DNA from: Streptomyces sp. DI166
GTDB lineage: Bacteria > Actinomycetota > Actinomycetes > Streptomycetales > Streptomycetaceae
Assembly: GCF_900091315.1 (NCBI RefSeq)
Contig: NZ_FLSP01000018.1
Location: 42,544-106,543 of the forward strand
Direction: 5' to 3'
DNA length: 64,000 nucleotides
Shown here: positions 57,533 to 64,000 of the stretch, piece by piece
How positions within the stretch are numbered: the first letter of the stretch is position 1
Layout: every line of letters begins with the position of its first letter
Position numbers and translations under genes: made by a program
Notes under the pieces: generated by a model
The model's input: the letters and a program-made list of their open reading frames with translations, nothing else
The model's database searches: none
Told to the model about the DNA's origin: nothing

Positions 57533-58163
57533 GCCCCGCCGCCGCACGCGCCAGCGCCTCGACCCGGGCCCAGTCCCGCGCGGCGACGGCATCGGCGGGG
57601 AGCATCCAACTCCCGCCGACGCACCCCACGTTGGGCAGCGCGAGATACTCCGGCGCGGAGTCGGGCCCGATCCCCCCGGTGGGACAGAACCGCGCCTGCG
57701 GCAACGGCCCGGACAGGGACCTGAGATAGGCCGTACCGCCGGCGGCCTGCGCCGGGAAGAACTTCATCTCCGCCACCCCCCGCTCCAGCAACGCCACGAC
57801 CTCCGAGGCGGTGGACACCCCCGGCAGGAACGGCACCCCGGCTCCCCACATGGCGTTGAGCAGCACGTCGGTCCACCCGGGACTGACAAGAAACCGAGCC
57901 CCGGCCCCGACGGCCGCCTTTACCTGCGCGGGCGCGATGACGGTCCCCGCCCCCACGACAGCCTCCGGAACTCCGTCCGCGATGGCCCGTATGGCATCGA
58001 GCGCGCGGGGCGTCCGCAGGGTCACCTCGATGGCGGGCAGACCTCCGGCGACGAGGGCCCGGGCGAGGGGTACGGCGTCGGCGGGATCGTCGATGACGAC
58101 GACGGGGAGGACGGGGGCGAGATCGAGAAGGGAGGACGGCGGCACGCTGCTCATGCGAGACAT
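57507..58163 (-). CDS. eda: 2-keto-3-deoxy-6-phosphogluconate / 4-hydroxy-2-oxoglutarate aldolase
   Basis: Protein of 218 residues. It has the KDPG aldolase blocks GGLPAIEVTLRTPRALDAI with catalytic glutamate near residue 46, VGAGTVIAPAQVKAAVGAGARFLVSPG, and the Schiff-base lysine in EMKFFPAQAAGG near 138. It splits KDPG or 4-hydroxy-2-oxoglutarate into pyruvate plus aldehyde in the Entner-Doudoroff and related routes. It starts at ATG 58163 and its last 26 nt overlap the convergent RNase H gene. Confidence 0.92.
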   Translation of the reverse strand: MSRMSSVPPSSLLDLAPVLPVVVIDDPADAVPLARALVAGGLPAIEVTLRTPRALDAIRAIADGVPEAVVGAGTVIAPAQVKAAVGAGARFLVSPGWTDVLLNAMWGAGVPFLPGVSTASEVVALLERGVAEMKFFPAQAAGGTAYLRSLSGPLPQARFCPTGGIGPDSAPEYLALPNVGCVGGSWMLPADAVAARDWARVEALARAAAGLSAGGTCR

Positions 58164-58227
58164 CGTGCCGCCGAGAAGCGCCCTGCGCAAAGGTCATTGC
58201 GCATGATGCAATGGCGCTGGTCTTGGC

Positions 58228-59010
58228 TTAGTGAATCTCCTCCACAAGCACGTCGAGTGACCAGGCGGTGTTGCCCTTCTTCGGCGCCTCGGCCTCGACG
58301 ACGTACCCGAGATCCCGCAGCGCCTCCACCAGCTCGGCGGGCCCGGCGGGCCGCACCCCACCCACGAGCAGACTCCGTACGATGCGCCCCTTGGTGGCCT
58401 TGTTGAAGTGGCTGACGACCTTCCGGGTGGGCGCGTGCAGCACCCGCACGCTGGCGGTCCGCCCGGCGACCTCCCCCTTGGGCTTCCAGGCACCGGCATA
58501 GGCGGCCGACCGCAGATCCAGCACCAGCCCGCCCCCGGCGACCTCGGGCAGGACGTCGGCCATGGCGGTACGCCAGTGAGCGGCAAGGGCACCGAGCCCA
58601 GGCAGCTTGACGCCCATGGAGCACCGGTAGGAGGGGATCCGGTCGTTGACGTGCACGGCGCCCCACAGCCCGGAGAAGACCAGCAGCGACCGCGTGGCCT
58701 GCCGCTTGGCGGCGGCGTCGAGGGAGGCAAGGTCGAGGGCGTCGTAGAGCACGCCGGTGTAGATCTCCCCGGCGGGCCGCGCCCCCGCGGTCCTCAGCCC
58801 GGCATTCTTGGCGATCTCGCCCCGCAGCCCCTCACTCAGCCCGAGCACCTCACGCGCCTTCTCCTCGTCCGAGGCGCACAGCTCGACAAGCTCGTCGAGC
58901 ACGGCCGCACGGGCCTCCGCCAGACCGGGCAGCGACAGCGACTCCGGCTTCAACGGGGCCCCACGACCGGAGGACGCCTTGCCTTCGGAGGGCGGCAGCA
59001 GGACAAGCAC
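58228..59010 (-). CDS. yaaA: YaaA-family peroxide-stress protein
   Basis: Protein of 260 residues. Signature blocks: LLPPSEGKASSGRGAPL at the N-terminus, PAGEIYTGVLYDALDL near residue 80, SGLWGAVHVNDRIPSYR near 110, and HFNKATKGRIVRSLL near 205. YaaA proteins lower free iron and protect DNA during peroxide stress. GTG at 59010 follows AAGGAG. Single gene between eda and the RNB gene. Confidence 0.9.
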   Translation of the reverse strand: MLVLLPPSEGKASSGRGAPLKPESLSLPGLAEARAAVLDELVELCASDEEKAREVLGLSEGLRGEIAKNAGLRTAGARPAGEIYTGVLYDALDLASLDAAAKRQATRSLLVFSGLWGAVHVNDRIPSYRCSMGVKLPGLGALAAHWRTAMADVLPEVAGGGLVLDLRSAAYAGAWKPKGEVAGRTASVRVLHAPTRKVVSHFNKATKGRIVRSLLVGGVRPAGPAELVEALRDLGYVVEAEAPKKGNTAWSLDVLVEEIH

Positions 59011-59086
59011 GGGTGGATCTCCTTCGCTAGAGCTCGGCCACAGCGTACGGCGTGCCACCCGGCGCCCCCCGCCCTACGCTCGCTGT

Positions 59087-60523
59087 ATGCCCCGCCGCCA
59101 CATCCGCGTGACCGGCGCCCCCAAAGCCCCCCTCCGGGCCGCGCTGGCAGCGCTGCGCACCGAACTGGACATACCGGAGAGCTTCCCGCCGAAAGTTCTG
59201 GCGGAGGCCGAGAAGGCAGCAAGGGACCCGTCCCTCCCCCTGGACGACGCGACGGACGTCCCCTTCTTCACCATCGACCCGCCCACGTCGACGGACCTGG
59301 ACCAGGCGATGCACCTGTCCCGCCAGGGCACGGGCTACCGGGTCCGCTACGCGATAGCGGACGTGGCGGCCTTCGTGGCCCCCGGCTCGCTCCTGGACAG
59401 GGAGGCCCACGCCAGGGTGATGACCCTGTACTTCCCGGACACCCGCGTCCCCGTGCACCCCACCGTCCTGAGCGAGGGCGCGGCAAGCCTGCTCCCTGGC
59501 GAAACCCGCCCGGCGGTGCTCTGGACCCTGGACCTGGACGCGGAGGCCCGCCCCCTGTCGGTGGACGTGCGCAGAGCGCTGGTCCGCAGCAGGGCGAAGC
59601 TGGCCTACGAGGCCGTGCAGAAGGAGATAGAGGGAGGGGGAGCAGAGGAGCCGTTGGCGCTGCTGAGGGAGATAGGCAGCCTGCGGGAGTCCCTGGAAGT
59701 GGACCGGGGAGGCATCTCCCTGCGCGTCCCGGAGCAGGAAATCATCGAACGGAACGGCGGCTACGAACTGTCGTACCGGGCCCCGTTGCCGGCCGAGTCC
59801 TGGAACGCCCAGATCTCCCTGATGACGGGCATGGCGGCGGCGGACCTGATGCTCGGCTACGGCACCGGAGTACTCCGTACGCTTCCGGCGGCCCCGGACG
59901 GAGCGGTGGGCCGCCTGCGCCGTACGGCCACGGCCCTGCACATCGACTGGCCGCACCATGTCTCGTACGCGGAACTGGTCCGTTCCCTGGACCCGAACCA
60001 GCCGCACCACGCGGCGTTCCTGCTGGAGTGCACGACGCTGCTGCGGGGCGCGGGTTACACGGTGTTCCGGGACGGCGCCCTCCCGGAGATCACGACGCAC
60101 GCGGCGGTTGCGGCCCCGTACACCCACTGCACGGCGCCCCTGCGCCGCCTGGCGGACCGCTACGCGACGGAACTGTGCCTGTCGGCGGCAGCGGACACAC
60201 CGCCGCCCGAGTGGGTCCTGTCCGCCCTGTCCGACCTCCCGAAGGAGATGACGGAGGGATCGCGGAGAGCCGGCACGGTGGAACGCGAGTGCGTGGACAT
60301 CGTGGAGGCGGCACTGCTGACGGACCGGGTGGGGGAGGAGTTCGAGGCGTGCGTGGTGGACGTGGACGAACGCAGGCCGGGCGTGGGCACGGTGCAGCTG
60401 GTGGACCCGGCGGTGATCGGCAGAGTCGAGTCTCCGAGCCCCCTTCCGCTGGGGGAACGCCTGCGCGTACGCCTCACGCAGGCGGACCTGGGGGAGGCGC
60501 GGGTGAGTTTCGCCCCCGTGTGA
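59087..60523 (+). CDS. RNB-domain ribonuclease (RNase II/R family)
   Basis: Protein of 478 residues. The catalytic core DPPTSTDLDQAMHL (residues 64-77) contains the four aspartates for Mg2+; RYAIADVAAFV and HTRVPVHPTVLSEGAASLLPG follow, and the C-terminal APYTHCTAPLRRLADRYA region near 344. It lacks a typical S1 domain at the end, so it is a shorter form of RNase II. It degrades single-stranded RNA 3' to 5'. The C-terminus overlaps the convergent MerR gene by 50 nt. Confidence 0.9.
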   Translation: MPRRHIRVTGAPKAPLRAALAALRTELDIPESFPPKVLAEAEKAARDPSLPLDDATDVPFFTIDPPTSTDLDQAMHLSRQGTGYRVRYAIADVAAFVAPGSLLDREAHARVMTLYFPDTRVPVHPTVLSEGAASLLPGETRPAVLWTLDLDAEARPLSVDVRRALVRSRAKLAYEAVQKEIEGGGAEEPLALLREIGSLRESLEVDRGGISLRVPEQEIIERNGGYELSYRAPLPAESWNAQISLMTGMAAADLMLGYGTGVLRTLPAAPDGAVGRLRRTATALHIDWPHHVSYAELVRSLDPNQPHHAAFLLECTTLLRGAGYTVFRDGALPEITTHAAVAAPYTHCTAPLRRLADRYATELCLSAAADTPPPEWVLSALSDLPKEMTEGSRRAGTVERECVDIVEAALLTDRVGEEFEACVVDVDERRPGVGTVQLVDPAVIGRVESPSPLPLGERLRVRLTQADLGEARVSFAPV

Positions 60524-61259
60524 GGAGCAGCTCGACGGCCCGCCGGAGGGCCTCGGCCTGGGCGGGGGCGAAGTCGGCGTAGAGGGCGCGGAGGAAGGGG
60601 CTGTCGAGGTCGATTCCCTCGCGGTCATCGGGGAGCAGCCCGTCGGGAAGCGAGCCGACAAGCGCTGTGGCCGCCGCCTCCACCCTTGGATCATCAACCT
60701 CGGCGTCTGCCAGGTCGTCGAGGAGGGCGTAAGCGGCCCGCGCCCGCTCGATCCCGTCGGGGCCGCTGAGGCTGCCGCTGATGAGGGAGACGAACCGTTC
60801 CCGGTCCTCGGGCCGGGTGCCGGTCTCGATGAGAGCGAGGACCTCCCGGTCCTTGGCGGCCATGGGGGAGTCGGCGAGATGGGCGGTACGCCGAAAGAGC
60901 GAGGCAAGCTCGTCGGACACAGGCCCCTCGGAGCCAATGCCGCCGTCCATGAGCGCCCGTAGCCGTGCCCTCCGCTCCCGAATCTCGGCCTCCTGCCGGG
61001 CAAGGTCCTGATCAAGCTCGGCAAGCACCTCACCGAACTCCTTGCCGGCATCGTCGGCGAGCACGTCCCGCACCTCGGCCAGCCCGAGCCCCAACTCGGT
61101 GAGCCGCCGAATCCGCGCCAGCAGGACGGCATGCCGAAGCCCGTAGTCCCGGTACCCATTGCTCAGCCGCTCCGGCTCGGGGAGCAGCCCGAGGTGGTGG
61201 TAGTGCCGGATGGCGCGGGTGGTGACACCTACGGCGTCGGCGAGCTCTCCGATGCGCAT
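60474..61259 (-). CDS. MerR-family transcriptional regulator
   Basis: Protein of 261 residues. A winged-helix MerR domain (MRIGELADAVGVTTRAIRHYHHLGLLPEPERLSNGYRDY) is at residues 1-39, followed by a coiled-coil dimer region and an effector domain of about 150 residues with no ligand motif I recognise. ATG at 61259. It converges on the RNB nuclease gene and is divergent from the Uma2 gene. Target unknown; MerR operators have a 19-bp spacer, which I could not confirm here. Confidence 0.88.
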   Translation of the reverse strand: MRIGELADAVGVTTRAIRHYHHLGLLPEPERLSNGYRDYGLRHAVLLARIRRLTELGLGLAEVRDVLADDAGKEFGEVLAELDQDLARQEAEIRERRARLRALMDGGIGSEGPVSDELASLFRRTAHLADSPMAAKDREVLALIETGTRPEDRERFVSLISGSLSGPDGIERARAAYALLDDLADAEVDDPRVEAAATALVGSLPDGLLPDDREGIDLDSPFLRALYADFAPAQAEALRRAVELLLTRGRNSPAPPPGPPA

Positions 61260-61381
61260 GGGGACAGTAGAAACCTTGACGGGGCGGGAGGGTCAAGGGT
61301 GGTGGGCTTCGGGGGTCTCGTGCGGGTGATCTTCCGCGATCCGGGTGCTGAGGACGGCGCGCGGACCGTCGTATAGGCGCC

Positions 61382-61951
61382 ATGACGCACCACGACCCGA
61401 TCACGCAGAAGCTCCTGCTGGACTGGTTTGTTGGCTTGGAGATGCCGAAAGGGCTGAAGGCGGAGTTGCTGGAAGGAGAGTTCGCGGCGACACCGGTACC
61501 GGACGGACAGCATGAGCACTGCGTCAGCAGGATCGTCGAGCAGGTGACCGAGCATTCCGCGACCAAGATGCAGTTCGCGGCCAACAAGGGCCTGACGCTG
61601 GGGAGCGCGGAGGGGTGCCTGCCGGACCACGTGATCCCGGACGGGACGTTCGCCCGCAAGAAGCGAAGGCTGTTCCGAGGAGCCGATCCGTGGATGCCGT
61701 GCGAGGGCGTGACGATGGTGCTGGAGGTAACCAACCGCAGCTCGGAGCGAGACTGCGCAACGAAGCGCCGCTGCTACGCCCGAGCGGGCATCCCCCTGTA
61801 CCTCCTGGTCAACCGCGAGACGAACTGGATCACGCTGCTGCGGTCCCCGAAGTCGGACGACTACCAAGAACTCCACGCGGTGGCCCTGGGCAACCCCCTA
61901 CCGCTCCCGAAGCCCTTCTCCTTCGACCTGGAGACCAGGGACTTCCTCTGA
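61382..61951 (+). CDS. Uma2-family (PD-(D/E)XK-like) endonuclease
   Basis: Protein of 189 residues. Uma2 signature elements: KAELLEGEFAATPVPDGQHEH near residue 21, DHVIPDGTF (D/E core) near 80, MVLEVTNRSSERDCATKRRCYARAGIPLYLLVNRET near 110-147. The E-x-K pair and fold match PD-(D/E)XK-like proteins of unknown substrate common in Streptomyces. ATG at 61382. Its end is 27 nt before rnpB, so the rnpB promoter must overlap its codons. Confidence 0.88.
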   Translation: MTHHDPITQKLLLDWFVGLEMPKGLKAELLEGEFAATPVPDGQHEHCVSRIVEQVTEHSATKMQFAANKGLTLGSAEGCLPDHVIPDGTFARKKRRLFRGADPWMPCEGVTMVLEVTNRSSERDCATKRRCYARAGIPLYLLVNRETNWITLLRSPKSDDYQELHAVALGNPLPLPKPFSFDLETRDFL

Positions 61952-61978
61952 CCCCCCGCCCGGTACCATGGTCGACAC

Positions 61979-62391
61979 GGCAGACGAGCCGGGCGGACGG
62001 CCGCGTGGGGTTCCTTCGGGAACCTCCCGAGGAACGTCCGGGCTCCACAGGGCAGGGTGGTGGCTAACGGCCACCCGGGGTGACCCGCGGGACAGTGCCA
62101 CAGAAAGCAAACCGCCGGGGACCTCGCGTCCTCGGTAAGGGTGAAACGGTGGTGTAAGAGACCACCAGTGCCCAGGGTGACCTGGGCAGCTAGGTAAACC
62201 CCACCCGGAGCAAGGTCAAGAGGGGCGCCGTAAAAAGCGCCCTGCGCGGACGTTCGAGGGCTGCCCGCCCGAGTCCGCGGGTAGACCGCACGAGGCCGGT
62301 GGCAACACCGGCCCTAGATGGATGGCCGTCGCCCCGGCCCCCGCGAGGGAACCGGGGAACAGAACCCGGCGTACAGCCCGACTCGTCTGCC
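61979..62391 (+). ncRNA. rnpB: RNase P RNA (type A)
   Basis: P1 is formed by GGCAGACGAG (61979-61988) and CTCGTCTGCC (62382-62391). Conserved elements follow: GAGGAACGTCCGGGCTCCACAGGGCAG (at 62030; key residues GGAACGTCCGGGC), GACAGTGCCACAGAAA, the GGTAAGGGTGAAACGGTG loop, and AGAACCCGGCGTACAG near the 3' end. These are universal RNase P RNA signatures. A TACCAT -10-like element lies at 61964-61969. Length about 413 nt fits actinobacterial type A. Confidence 0.97.
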
Positions 62392-62540
62392 GCTGCCTGC
62401 GGCCTTGCCTCGTTACGCGGCCACAAGTCCCTCGGGAGTCCCTCGGACAAGGCTGAAGGTCGCTGAAAAGTCCCTGGAGCGGATGGGCGGGCACGTAGGG
62501 AGCGGATCGCAGTCCCTGGCGGTTGGCCTTGGACCGGCGA
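62392..62540. other. Short noncoding interval after rnpB
   Basis: About 150 bp without a gene. No rho-independent terminator with a T tract is seen; rnpB transcription may end in the GC-rich region just after the 3' arm. Base composition falls toward the right. Confidence 0.5.
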
Positions 62541-62896
62541 TTACGTGGCCTCGGCGTTGGTGGTTCGTGTGGGGTCGTGCGGCCCATTTGGCGCGCGCTG
62601 CGGCGAGCCTGGGCGCACCGCGCGAAGCTCTTCCAACCGCCCGGCCACCGTCTCGATGAACTCGGCCAGCTGGTCGTGATCCATCGGACGGGTGTACAAG
62701 TCGACGGCCACTTCCACCAGAACGTGCCGTACAGCTGCGGGTGGACGTCGGCCGGGTGGGGCGTTCCATCCATGTCGCCGGTGTGATCGACCGTGCACCA
62801 GGACGGACACGTGACGGTGTGCCGGATACCGTACCTGTCGTCGTACGTCCAAGTGTGGCCAGCCGTTGCCGCGGTCGCCATGGTCTGCCCGGACAT
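62541..62896 (-). pseudogene. Degraded DUF6907-like gene
   Basis: The frame starting at ATG 62896 or 62881 encodes CPSWCTVDHTGDMDGTPHPADVH, a DUF6907 hallmark, but then runs into a foreign frame. The C-terminal DUF6907 part, VLVEVAVDLYTRPMDHDQLAEFIETVAGRLEELRAVR, is present in a different frame and ends at 62541. The junction lies near 62710-62730, and the usual middle segment of about 30 residues appears missing. So a deletion with frame loss is likely. The region upstream shows an early stop. Confidence 0.6.
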
Positions 62897-62998
62897 CAGG
62901 CCGGCGATCTGCGTACGTGCTGCCCGGAGCTACGCCAGGTGCACGCTCATGTCCAGTCCGGGCGCTTCGTCGTTGACCTGGGACAGGTGGAACGCTGC

Positions 62999-64000
62999 TC
63001 ATTTGAAGAGCACCTTGGCTACCGCCTCACCGATCTTCGTGGCCAGGTCCTGGCGGGTGGTGACGAACATGATGGCCCCCATGACGATTAGGTACCAGCG
63101 CAGGCTCGATGCCAGTTCGCTTTGTGCGATGGCCGGGATAAGGGGAAGGAAGATGCCCGCGGCGATCAGCACTGCCGCAGGAATGAGGCGGAGGATGGCG
63201 GCGGCGAATCTGTTCACCCGTGGGGCGGCCTGATCTGGGGCGTTGGCAAGGAGCGCGGTTCGGTCACCGGCGCAGAAGGCCTGAGTGCCGCGTACGAGGG
63301 ACGTGACTACGGCGTCCACGTCGTGTGCCGAGTACGCCTCGGCGAGGGTGCGTTTGTGGCTGCGTACGATGGCGGCGATGCGCCGGGCTTCGTCTCGCAG
63401 CTCCGTGTGCGTGCCGTCCTCCGCTGTGCCGAAGCGCCGGGAAAGCGAAGCATCGCGCTCCACTTGGGCCGCGACGATCTCCAACCATGCTCGCCACTTC
63501 GTGACTTGGCTGTCGTCGTGCCAGCGGCGACGTTCGCGATGAATGGATGCCGCTGTTCCGAGTAGGAAGAGGGCGATGTGGTCGTAGGGGCGGCACCAGA
63601 GGGCGTCCAAGTAGTTCGTCAGCCAATGGTTGAACGCCAGGCTGCCATTGGCGACGATGACAATGCCGGACAGGGTCAAGGCACTCATCGAGGCTGCGGT
63701 GGCGTTGAAAGCGGAACCGTTGGGATCGGATTCCCATGTGGTAACGGCGAAGAAGAGGAAGACCAGGCAGGCCGACCCGAACATCGTGTAGAGAGTGAGC
63801 TTCTCGAACAGGCGGCCAAGCGAAGGGGCGAGCAAGTAGGTCGTGAGTGCCACTGCCGCGGCTGGTGCCAGCATGAGCACGCCGGCTGCTCCGGCTCCGC
63901 CCATGTAGCTGAGCAAGGATCCAGCCGAGCTGCCGGACGGAAACTCGGAATGCGCGAGTACTACGGCGATGACGATGACGATCACGGGCAGGCTGAAGAG
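62999..64000 (-). CDS. Membrane protein of unknown function, N-terminus cut by window edge
   Basis: At least 328 residues, open to the window edge. Hydrophobic segments cluster in the first half (VIVIVIAVVLAH, GVLMLAPAAAVALTTYLLAP, TLYTMFGSACLVFLFFAV, ASMSALTLSGIVIVANGSLAF) and at the end (AAVLIAAGIFLPLIPAIA, LRWYLIVMGAIMFVT). Between them is a soluble helical domain with HRERRRWHDDSQVTKWRAWLEIVAAQVERDAS. No family motif recognised. Base composition is less GC-rich than the left part of the window. It converges on the decayed DUF6907 gene. Confidence 0.75.
   Translation of the reverse strand, partial: LFSLPVIVIVIAVVLAHSEFPSGSSAGSLLSYMGGAGAAGVLMLAPAAAVALTTYLLAPSLGRLFEKLTLYTMFGSACLVFLFFAVTTWESDPNGSAFNATAASMSALTLSGIVIVANGSLAFNHWLTNYLDALWCRPYDHIALFLLGTAASIHRERRRWHDDSQVTKWRAWLEIVAAQVERDASLSRRFGTAEDGTHTELRDEARRIAAIVRSHKRTLAEAYSAHDVDAVVTSLVRGTQAFCAGDRTALLANAPDQAAPRVNRFAAAILRLIPAAVLIAAGIFLPLIPAIAQSELASSLRWYLIVMGAIMFVTTRQDLATKIGEAVAKVLFK

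Noticed and set aside
61382..61951. Uma2 gene as a restriction-modification component
   Set aside because: No methyltransferase or specificity gene is nearby; Uma2 proteins occur alone in many Streptomyces copies.

Overview
The window is about 64 kb of high-GC DNA with third-position GC bias, frequent GTG starts and many 4-nt stop/start overlaps. Together with families such as DUF397/DUF5753 pairs, SigE-family sigma factors and an RNase HI/phosphatase fusion, this points to the core region of a Streptomyces chromosome (or a very close actinomycete). No insertion sequence, prophage, tRNA or CRISPR array was seen. Most genes look vertically inherited. The extreme right end, past the RNase P RNA gene, looks more accessory.

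Layout. 0-13.7 kb: a truncated HelR-type RNA polymerase-recycling ATPase behind a rifamycin-associated element, then DedA, SOD-like, DoxX, PhoD, a secreted HNH nuclease, a yybP-ykoY-type riboswitch controlling a TMEM165/GDT1 Mn/Ca transporter, a HAD phosphatase, an array of 37-bp repeats, a DHA2 exporter, a GNAT and several small conserved genes. 14-16 kb: a GT87/PAP2 fusion. 16-19 kb: a CYP125-like P450 divergent from a FadA5-like thiolase. 18.8-25 kb: a WhiJ-like regulator cassette (DUF397, XRE/DUF5753, RsbW-type ATPase), Fic, an ABC exporter operon and a small lytic transglycosylase. 25.6-31.5 kb: a translationally coupled five-gene ECF importer operon led by a cobalamin riboswitch. 31.5-38.5 kb: an MBL-fold hydrolase, aldehyde dehydrogenase, ferredoxin, a KstR-like TetR repressor and a GT4/methyltransferase/prenyltransferase-fold cassette. 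39-49.7 kb: an LLM oxidoreductase, two ECF sigma factors each coupled to a membrane-anchored partner (one partner frameshifted in a G run), an amidase, divergent DHA2 exporters and an orphan response regulator. 49.8-53 kb: an Hsd4B-like MaoC hydratase, a zinc alcohol dehydrogenase and an Hsd4A-like SDR. 53-62.4 kb: Nif3, C4 zinc ribbon, RNase H/phosphatase, Eda, YaaA, RNB nuclease, MerR, Uma2 and rnpB. 62.4-64 kb: a decayed DUF6907 gene and a truncated membrane protein.

The most coherent system is a dispersed sterol/steroid side-chain regulon. A KstR homologue at 34.5-35.1 kb is accompanied by matches to the mycobacterial KstR operator consensus TNNAACNNGTTNNA: exact in front of kstR/GT4, in front of the MBL-fold gene and in front of the hsd4B-adh-hsd4A operon, and one mismatch away between cyp125 and fadA5. 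The enzymes fit successive steps: P450 C26 hydroxylation with its ferredoxin, alcohol and aldehyde oxidation, then hydration, dehydrogenation and thiolysis. Genes for sterol-ring opening are not in the window. The second coherent system is the B12-riboswitch ECF importer, whose first gene encodes a secreted, membrane-anchored alpha/alpha-barrel protein that may be a bacterial analogue of transcobalamin.
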